From JADJLQ01 sp034439915 (GTDB lineage: Bacteria > Bacteroidota > Bacteroidia > Chitinophagales > Saprospiraceae), in assembly GCA_034439915.1 (NCBI GenBank), contig JAWXBI010000051.1, forward strand, positions 1-12,263: DNA of 12,263 nucleotides. Direction: 5' to 3'. Shown one piece after another: positions 6,835 to 12,263 of the stretch (position 1 is its first letter; each line of letters opens with the position of its first letter). Below the pieces are notes generated by a model. That model searched no databases. It had not been told where the DNA came from and saw only the letters and a program-made list of their open reading frames with translations. The translations under genes and the position numbers were made by a program.

Positions 6835-7254
6835 ATGAATATGGAAAACCGAAGTTATCCAATTGCCAAAACCCTGATCGGGCTGGTATTTATGGTCGCC
6901 ATTATCTGGGTAGTCTTTTTTCTGTTTAAAAGCATATTTAACATCCTGGCATGGGCGGCCCCATTTTTGTTTATCGCTGCACTGATTATCAATTTCAGAT
7001 TGGTCGTGGGCTACGGTAAAATGGTCGTGGGTTTGTTGAAAAATAACCCCTTGATGGGGGTGGTGGCTGTCTTGTTGACCCTATTTGCTTTTCCTATAGT
7101 GGCAGCTCTACTTTTTGCCCTGGCTATGATGAATAAAAGAGCAGATAATTTTATTAAAAAAGAGCGTCAAAAAACAGAGGGAATACCTACAGAATACACT
7201 GAAATATCCTCAGCTCCCAAATCGGAGTATGATGAATTGTTCAGAAAAAAATAG
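6835..7254 (+). CDS. Small three-helix membrane protein of unknown function
   Basis: I do not recognise this 139-residue protein. It has three likely membrane segments (about 12-32, 35-54 and 73-98), then a charged cytoplasmic-looking tail of about 40 residues rich in Lys and Glu (KKERQKTEG, ending in SEYDELFRKK). There are no cysteine motifs or catalytic signatures. The ATG at 6835 is followed by a second in-frame ATG at 6841, and either could be used. It lies 93 bases after the exporter gene on the same strand, and 99 bases separate it from the glycosyltransferase. Its hydrophobic composition and lack of stops over 139 codons in a plausible spacing support a real gene. A role next to the exporter is possible but only by position. 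Confidence 0.75.
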   Translation: MNMENRSYPIAKTLIGLVFMVAIIWVVFFLFKSIFNILAWAAPFLFIAALIINFRLVVGYGKMVVGLLKNNPLMGVVAVLLTLFAFPIVAALLFALAMMNKRADNFIKKERQKTEGIPTEYTEISSAPKSEYDELFRKK

Positions 7255-7353
7255 TTGAACTGTTTTGATTATAGCCTGGGCTCCATCCCAATAGGTTTTA
7301 GCGATTGTCTTCTAAGCCAGAATTAGATTATTTTGTCCTGAAAACGGTCGTTA

Positions 7354-8481
7354 TTGTTTCCTCTTTTTTATATCATTCTGCTGACATTCGCCCTGCTTTA
7401 TGTGATCCTGATCTGTGCAGCCATAATTTATTGGAACCGCCATAATGATTTAAGCGCTGTCCTTTCAGACCATACCTCCCCACCTCTATACCTCTCCGTC
7501 CTTATTCCGTTTCGCAATGAAGTGGCGCATCTGCCAGCATTACTAAAGTCTTTGGAGTTACAATCGATGGATAGTGATTTTTGGGAATGTATATTCATCG
7601 ATGATCATTCAACTGATCAGGGCGCGGAATTGATACGCCGGATATCAAAGAAAAACTTTCGGATCGTCCTCAATCCGGGTAAAGGCAAAAAAAGCGCCAT
7701 TGCCGCTGCGGTTAACATCTCCGGGGGCAATTACATCGTGCAAACCGATGCAGACTGTACAATGGGAAAGGACTGGTTAAAATCAATCTACACCCGTCTT
7801 GTCCAATCCGATATCCAGGTTCTGGCCGGACCGGTGCATATCAGTAATTCAACTTCCTTCTTAGGGTATTTTCAAACCTTTGATTTTATTGCATTCATGG
7901 GTATGACCCATTTGGGCATTCAATCCCGCTTATGGCACCTCGCCAACGGCGCCAATCTCATTTACAATAAGTCCGTATACACATTGATGAATACCACCAA
8001 TCGCCAGGCTGCAACCGCTTCAGGTGATGACATGTTTTTAATCGAGACCGCTGCAGGAACGAACAAAGAAAAAATTGGTTTTCTAAAAGAGCCGAAGGCC
8101 CTGGTACAAACCCAGGCGGTATCTGACCTCCGGACTTTTATTCACCAACGGCTGCGCTGGGGGTCCAAGATGGGTAAATTGAGGGATTGGAAAATAAAAT
8201 TGGTTCTTGGAATTACGCTTATGTTTTCAATTTTATTGGTGGTGGTTTCAATCGCAGCAATGTTCGTCAATGGCTGGTGGGCAATCGCAGGTTTATTGTG
8301 GACATTAAAAGGATCTATTGATTTTATCTACCTTAAAAATCTCGCTCCTTTTTTTAATCAAAAAATTCCTTTTTTTCCCTATTTGAGGTGTACAATTATT
8401 TATCCGGTATATCTCTGTTTGATGTCGATACTTAGTATTTTTAAGCGCAATTATGAATGGAAAGGAAGGGATAGCCGATGA
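7354..8481 (+). CDS. Membrane-bound family 2 glycosyltransferase (TTG start)
   Basis: A 375-residue processive-type GT2 enzyme that transfers a sugar from a nucleotide sugar to a lipid or polysaccharide acceptor at the inner membrane. An N-terminal membrane anchor (about 3-26) precedes the GT-A domain. Its motifs are LSVLIPFRNE (47-56), FIDDHSTD (81-88) with the first Asp pair, TDAD (131-134) as the DxD metal site, SGDDMF (223-228) with the catalytic-base Asp, and QRLRW (265-269), the Q/RxxRW motif. Two or three C-terminal membrane segments follow (about 280-300, 305-330 and 345-365). The start is TTG at 7354: an in-frame stop lies at 7339-7341, there is no ATG before Met72, and the anchor would otherwise be lost. 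The 3' end overlaps the next gene by 29 bases, so the two are likely expressed together. The acceptor is unknown. Confidence 0.88.
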   Translation: MFPLFYIILLTFALLYVILICAAIIYWNRHNDLSAVLSDHTSPPLYLSVLIPFRNEVAHLPALLKSLELQSMDSDFWECIFIDDHSTDQGAELIRRISKKNFRIVLNPGKGKKSAIAAAVNISGGNYIVQTDADCTMGKDWLKSIYTRLVQSDIQVLAGPVHISNSTSFLGYFQTFDFIAFMGMTHLGIQSRLWHLANGANLIYNKSVYTLMNTTNRQAATASGDDMFLIETAAGTNKEKIGFLKEPKALVQTQAVSDLRTFIHQRLRWGSKMGKLRDWKIKLVLGITLMFSILLVVVSIAAMFVNGWWAIAGLLWTLKGSIDFIYLKNLAPFFNQKIPFFPYLRCTIIYPVYLCLMSILSIFKRNYEWKGRDSR

Positions 8482-10024
8482 ACAGGTTTACGATTATATC
8501 ATCGTAGGATCAGGCTTTGGGGGTAGTGTTTCCACTATGCGGTTGGCCCAAAAAGGATATCGGGTCCTGGTTTTGGAAAAAGGTAAAAGGTATGAAGCCG
8601 GAGATTTTCCCAAGACCAACTGGAATCTGAAAAAATATCTGTGGCTGCCATTTTTGCATTGGTTTGGTTTTTTAAAATTGACATTTTTCAGGAAATTGTT
8701 TGTGGTCTCCGGAGTAGGCGTCGGCGGAGGAAGCCTGGTCTACGCCAATACCCTGCTCGAACCATTAGATGGATTTTATGGAGATATCCCTGTTCAGGAC
8801 CGGGACTGGAAACATGTTTTAGCACCCTTTTTTAATATGGCCAAATATATGTTGGGGGTTACCCGGGTAAAAGGCCATTATGCTGATGATGAATTGCTGA
8901 AAGAAGTAGCAGCCGAAATAGGAAAAGCGCATACCTACAAAAAAGTTGATGTAGGGGTTTATTATAATGAAGACAAAACTCCTCAGGATCCTTATTTTAA
9001 CGGCAAAGGGCCCTTGCGTAATCCTTGTATTGAATGCGCAGGGTGTATGGTGGGTTGCCGACACAACGCAAAAAATACCCTGGATAAAAACTATTTATGG
9101 TTTGCAGAGCGATCTGGGGCACAAATCAAACCAATGACCCAGGTTGAAAAAATTGTGTGGAGCCGGGAGGAAAAATTATACACGGTATTTACCCGTAATC
9201 CATTTTCCTCCAGATTATCCGGTCATTATCAAACCAGAGGCCTGGTATTCAGCGGAGGTGTGTTGGGGACGCTTGAATTGTTGTTTAAGCAAAAATTTAA
9301 GTATCAGACCTTACCTCAACTTTCCGATACGCTGGGTAAAAATATATTAAGCAATTCAGAATCCATCAGTGGAGTGATTGGTGCCGATCAAAAATTAAAC
9401 CATGGTGTTGCAATTAGTTCGGTGATCCAGGCTGACGAGAATACCAGTGTTGAGTTATGTAAGTTCCCCGATGGTTCTGGTTCTTTATTCAGACTGGCTT
9501 TTATGAGTTCCGGCGGTGGCCCTGCCTGGAAAAGAATCCTCAAACTGATATGGGGTTGCATAATTCATCCCGGAGATCTGTGGACCTGGATACGGAAAGG
9601 GCAGGATTCCCGGACTGCCGTAGTCGTCCTGGTCATGCAACAACTTAAAAATGCACTGACCATGAAATGGAGCGGCCGAACCATGAAATTGACTTCTGCA
9701 CAAAATGCTCCACCGATTCCTGTATTCATACCGGCGGGTTTTGAAGTCATTAAAAGACTAGCCCGGAAAACAAATGGAGTGGCCGTGAGTGCCCTGACAG
9801 AAACTGTATTTAATATGTCAACCACGGCACATATCCTGGGTGGATGTCCCATGGCGGAATCAGAAAAAGAAGGTGTGGTCAATCAACGGTTTGAGGTATA
9901 TGGATATGACCGAATGTATATCCTGGATGGCAGTATAATTCCGGCTAATATTGGGGTCAATCCCAGTCTGACCATAACGGCACTTGCGGAATATGCCATG
10001 GAACAAATACCAAAAAAGGAATAA
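8453..10024 (+). CDS. GMC family FAD oxidoreductase, cholesterol-oxidase-like
   Basis: A 523-residue flavoprotein expected to oxidise an alcohol, possibly a sterol-like or other lipid alcohol. The N-terminal Rossmann motif is IIVGSGFGG (16-24). GVGVGGGSLVYAN (87-99) is the second FAD-contact region. The C-terminal substrate side shows HILGGCP from His460 and NPSLTITA from Asn503, the His/Asn pair that does acid-base work in cholesterol oxidases. Residues 192-202 hold CxxCxxCxxxC (Cys192, 195, 198, 202) followed by HNAKNTLDKNYL, a block common in this bacterial subgroup. There is no signal peptide, so the protein is probably cytoplasmic. The ATG at 8453 lies 29 bases inside the glycosyltransferase gene; no later in-frame ATG or GTG precedes the FAD motif. 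The pairing suggests the two enzymes act on one product, but the substrate is unknown. Confidence 0.9.
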   Translation: MNGKEGIADEQVYDYIIVGSGFGGSVSTMRLAQKGYRVLVLEKGKRYEAGDFPKTNWNLKKYLWLPFLHWFGFLKLTFFRKLFVVSGVGVGGGSLVYANTLLEPLDGFYGDIPVQDRDWKHVLAPFFNMAKYMLGVTRVKGHYADDELLKEVAAEIGKAHTYKKVDVGVYYNEDKTPQDPYFNGKGPLRNPCIECAGCMVGCRHNAKNTLDKNYLWFAERSGAQIKPMTQVEKIVWSREEKLYTVFTRNPFSSRLSGHYQTRGLVFSGGVLGTLELLFKQKFKYQTLPQLSDTLGKNILSNSESISGVIGADQKLNHGVAISSVIQADENTSVELCKFPDGSGSLFRLAFMSSGGGPAWKRILKLIWGCIIHPGDLWTWIRKGQDSRTAVVVLVMQQLKNALTMKWSGRTMKLTSAQNAPPIPVFIPAGFEVIKRLARKTNGVAVSALTETVFNMSTTAHILGGCPMAESEKEGVVNQRFEVYGYDRMYILDGSIIPANIGVNPSLTITALAEYAMEQIPKKE

Positions 10025-10098
10025 AAAACGGATCAGCTATCCTAACCCAGCATTGACCGGTACGCCAGTTTTAAAAGATATAATCCTCCCTTAGGCTG

Positions 10099-10106
10099 TA
10101 TCTTTG
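10099..10106 (+). promoter_or_regulatory. Bacteroidota -7 box TATCTTTG for trhO
   Basis: An exact TAnnTTTG match followed by GCAC, ending 7 bases before the ATG at 10114. Transcription would begin at or almost at the start codon. No TTTG sits at the -33 distance. The nearest T run (10069-10072) is about 26 bases upstream, longer than usual. Confidence 0.55.
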
Positions 10107-10113
10107 CACCCGC

Positions 10114-11163
10114 ATGGCCAAACGATTGTATAACCGCCAAAACCGCAAGGAACTGAAGGAAAAGTTTGCCCGGGAAAATGATCCCAGAATTGTCCTTTCA
10201 TTCTATCGTTACGTGTTTATTGAAGATCCCGTAGTATTCAGAAATCAACTCTATGAAGCCCTGGATCAATTGGGGGTAAAAGGAAGGATATACATTGCCC
10301 TGGAGGGAATAAATGGCCAGATCAGTGTAACTAAAAACCAATTGGATTTATTTAAATCGACCTTCGACGCTATCGCACCGCTGCGGAACATCCGATTAAA
10401 CACGGCACTGGAACATCTTTCAAAATCATTTTTTGCCCTCATCATCAAAGTCAGGCAAAAAATAGTGGCTGATGGGATTGTCGACCCGGATTTTGATGTG
10501 ACCCAAAGTGGCACCCATCTGAATGCAAGAGCATTCAATCAATTGGCTGGAGACCCAAAGACTATCATTGTGGATATGCGCAATCATTACGAGAGCGAAG
10601 TAGGACATTTTAAAGAGGCTATTTTACCTGAGGTAGTGACTTTCAGAGAATCATTGCCGCTGGTAAGGGATCAACTAATGGCTAAAAAAGACCAGCCCAT
10701 CATCATGTACTGCACCGGTGGGATACGCTGTGAAAAAGCCAGCGCCTATTTGCTCCATCATGGTTTCCAGGAAGTCTATCAGCTCGAAGGTGGCATTATC
10801 AAATATGCCCATGATGTCATTGACCAGGGCTTACCTAACCTTTTTGTGGGCAAAAATTTTGTGTTCGATGAACGGCTCGGTGAACGTATCAGCCAGGATA
10901 TCATCGCCTCTTGTCACCAATGCGGAGTGCCTTGTGATGAGCACACCAATTGCGCCAACGATGCCTGTCATATTCTTTTTATTCAATGTCCATCCTGCGC
11001 TGAAAAATATAACGCCTGTTGCTCTCAGCAATGTGCCGATTTTATCCAATTGGATCCTGAAGAACAAAAAATTAAAAGAAAAACGGAACAATTCAACGGG
11101 AGTAAATTCAGCAAGGGGCGATACAAGGCCCACCACAAAAATGCAATGGAACCATTAAGGTAG
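10114..11163 (+). CDS. trhO: tRNA uridine(34) hydroxylase, rhodanese-fold (TrhO/YceA)
   Basis: A 349-residue cytoplasmic enzyme that hydroxylates wobble uridine 34 of certain tRNAs to 5-hydroxyuridine, as shown for the E. coli homologue. An N-terminal acylphosphatase-like fold carries the family block around RIYIALEGINGQIS (57-70). The rhodanese domain holds the active loop CTGGIRCEKAS, with Cys200 in the rhodanese catalytic position and Cys206 beyond it. The C-terminus (267-307) has ten cysteines in 41 residues, starting CHQCGVPC and including CPSC and CCSQQC, a likely zinc-binding region that also occurs in the long form of this family. The length matches the E. coli protein (about 350). 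Its own promoter box lies just upstream. The neighbours are not tRNA-modification genes. Confidence 0.93.
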   Translation: MAKRLYNRQNRKELKEKFARENDPRIVLSFYRYVFIEDPVVFRNQLYEALDQLGVKGRIYIALEGINGQISVTKNQLDLFKSTFDAIAPLRNIRLNTALEHLSKSFFALIIKVRQKIVADGIVDPDFDVTQSGTHLNARAFNQLAGDPKTIIVDMRNHYESEVGHFKEAILPEVVTFRESLPLVRDQLMAKKDQPIIMYCTGGIRCEKASAYLLHHGFQEVYQLEGGIIKYAHDVIDQGLPNLFVGKNFVFDERLGERISQDIIASCHQCGVPCDEHTNCANDACHILFIQCPSCAEKYNACCSQQCADFIQLDPEEQKIKRKTEQFNGSKFSKGRYKAHHKNAMEPLR

Positions 11164-11179
11164 CTTGCTTTGATCTAGG

Positions 11180-11187
11180 TATGTTTT
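11180..11187 (+). promoter_or_regulatory. Possible -7 box TATGTTTT for the LOG-family gene
   Basis: TATGTTTT differs from TAnnTTTG at the last base and lies 28 bases before the ATG at 11216. It is the best candidate in the 52-base gap after trhO. Readthrough from trhO is equally possible because no terminator is visible. Confidence 0.25.
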
Positions 11188-11215
11188 ATTTATGTTATCC
11201 ACATTTAGTTAAACT

Positions 11216-11809
11216 ATGAAACCCGTTCTCTCCCAAGTTTGTGTTTATTGCGCATCCAGTAACCAGGTGGATCAAAAATATTTTGAAGCTGCTCAACGGT
11301 TAGGCGATGAATTGGCCAGCAATGGCATAACCCTGATTTATGGTGGAGGGTCTTCGGGTCTCATGGGTAAAATAGCGGACAGGGTGCTCAGTCGGGGAGG
11401 AAAGGTAATTGGCATCATTCCTGATTTTATGAAAAAAGTAGAATGGGCACATCAGCGGATTACAGAACTTCATATAGTCGGAGACATGCATGCCCGGAAA
11501 AAAAGGTTCTTAGATGGCACCGATGCCCTGGTGGCCTTGCCCGGAGGATGCGGGACCCTGGAGGAACTATTGGAGGCTATTACGCTGAAACGACTGGGTC
11601 TGTTCAATAAGCCCATAATCCTGCTCAATACCGGAGGGTTTTACAACCCTTTATTGTCCATGTTGAAACGATGCGTGGATGAAAAATTTATGAATGCGGA
11701 TTCGGCGGACATGTGGTCCGTTGTTTCAGCGCCTGAAGAAGTCATACCCGCAATATTGAATGCCCCTCTTTGGCATGAAAATGCCATCGAAAGGGCTTCT
11801 CTCAAATAG
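11216..11809 (+). CDS. LOG family nucleotide 5'-monophosphate phosphoribohydrolase
   Basis: A 197-residue Rossmann-like protein of the TIGR00730/LOG family, which cleaves the N-glycosidic bond of nucleotide monophosphates. In plants and some bacteria it releases free cytokinins from their riboside monophosphates; in many bacteria the physiological substrate is AMP or unknown. Signature blocks are VYCASS (10-15), YGGGSSGLMG (42-51), MHARKKRF (91-98), and PGGCGTLEE (109-117), which matches the PGGxGTxxE hallmark with its catalytic Glu. It is full length for the family and has no signal peptide. The next gene starts 7 bases after its stop, so the two are probably one transcription unit. Confidence 0.92.
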   Translation: MKPVLSQVCVYCASSNQVDQKYFEAAQRLGDELASNGITLIYGGGSSGLMGKIADRVLSRGGKVIGIIPDFMKKVEWAHQRITELHIVGDMHARKKRFLDGTDALVALPGGCGTLEELLEAITLKRLGLFNKPIILLNTGGFYNPLLSMLKRCVDEKFMNADSADMWSVVSAPEEVIPAILNAPLWHENAIERASLK

Positions 11810-11816
11810 GGGCCTT

Positions 11817-12263
11817 ATGTTTTTTTTCCTGTCTAAATTATTGATTGAGCTCCTTAACCCATTTAACTGGGTGGTCGGGGGGCTCCTTATTTCAGTTTGC
11901 ATCAAATCCCGAAAATGGAAATGGATGCTCAAACTGGGTTCTTTATTCCTGTTTTTGATTTTTGGAAACCGCGGTCTGATTAATTCAATATATTCTTGGA
12001 TAGAATTCAGGCCACTCTCCCAGGATAATATCACCAAATCCTATTCTTATGGAGTATTGCTGGGTGGAGGATTTGCGCGTTTTGATCCAGCTTTTCCGGA
12101 CCGGATTATTTTCGGGGATCATATTAACCGGTTGACGGAAAGTATGGAATTGTATCATTCCAATAAATTAAAGAAGCTCATTATCAGTGGGGGCGATGGT
12201 AGTTTAATTGCAAAAAAACAAGTCGAATCTCAAAATATAAAAACGTTTTTGTTGGAAAACCAA
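11817..12263 (+). CDS. YdcF/SanA/ElyC-like (DUF218) membrane protein, 5' part only
   Basis: The reading frame is open from the ATG at 11817 to the window edge, 149 codons with no stop, so the 3' part is missing. The N-terminus has two hydrophobic segments (about 2-26 and 37-54) separated by a basic stretch (KSRKWKWMLK), which would anchor the protein in the inner membrane. The DUF218 domain then begins: GVLLGGGFARF near 79-89, followed by RLTESMELYHSNKLKKL and IISGGDGS near 122-129. The LGGG and SGG pattern is characteristic of the YdcF/SanA/ElyC group, whose members have been linked to envelope integrity; the enzymatic reaction is not established. The ATG lies 7 bases after the stop of the LOG gene, suggesting an operon. 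The first codons run through eight T in a row. Confidence 0.82.
   Translation, partial: MFFFLSKLLIELLNPFNWVVGGLLISVCIKSRKWKWMLKLGSLFLFLIFGNRGLINSIYSWIEFRPLSQDNITKSYSYGVLLGGGFARFDPAFPDRIIFGDHINRLTESMELYHSNKLKKLIISGGDGSLIAKKQVESQNIKTFLLENQ

Noticed and set aside
10079..10084. TATAAT, a perfect sigma-70 type -10 hexamer before trhO
   Set aside because: The Bacteroidota primary sigma factor uses TAnnTTTG, and an exact copy lies closer to the start. No TTGACA-like partner is present, so this is likely chance in AT-rich DNA.
10718..11158. A 146-codon frame inside trhO on the same strand
   Set aside because: It overlaps the rhodanese and cysteine-rich region, whose motifs are clear in the trhO frame, and has no recognisable content of its own.
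1..12263. CRISPR array, transposase, integrase, phage or defence genes
   Set aside because: No regularly spaced repeats of CRISPR size and no mobile-element or defence motifs are visible in any frame. The window reads as ordinary chromosome.

Overview
The window looks like ordinary chromosome from a member of the Bacteroidota, possibly a Saprospiraceae-like lineage (inference; there is no rRNA here). The reasons are that no start codon is preceded by a Shine-Dalgarno-like purine block, that two genes have TAnnTTTG-type -7 boxes 8-12 nt before the ATG, and that the proteins are of familiar Bacteroidota type (Tat-exported Gfo/Idh/MocA oxidoreductase, secreted uncharacterised protein, cholesterol-oxidase-like GMC enzyme, C-terminally Cys-rich TrhO). 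Most intergenic gaps are short.

Left part (1-3075): about 390 bases with no gene, rich in inverted repeats, lead into a Tat-exported oxidoreductase (388-1719). It converges on a minus-strand gene for an uncharacterised exported protein (2895-1778), and a shared hairpin terminator lies between the two. The minus-strand gene is split into two frames at a run of eight C (G on the given strand). One extra C would restore a protein of about 372 residues. This is the most notable feature of the window.

Middle part (3076-7254): a PLP trans-sulfuration enzyme overlaps radC by 8 bases. A hairpin and a 9-bp tandem repeat running into a promoter box separate radC from an MsbA-type ABC exporter. A small three-helix membrane protein of unknown role follows.

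Right part (7354-12263): a membrane-bound family 2 glycosyltransferase (TTG start) overlaps a GMC oxidoreductase by 29 bases, which suggests a coupled pair. Then come trhO (tRNA wobble-uridine hydroxylation), a LOG-family nucleotide phosphoribohydrolase, and, 7 bases after it, the first 149 codons of a YdcF/SanA-type (DUF218) membrane protein cut by the window edge.

I see no rRNA, tRNA, CRISPR array, insertion sequence, phage gene or recognisable defence system. The genes are mostly metabolic or housekeeping and do not form one evident pathway. The observations worth following are the C-tract frameshift, the structured leader at the left edge, the tandem repeat at the exporter promoter and the glycosyltransferase/GMC coupling.
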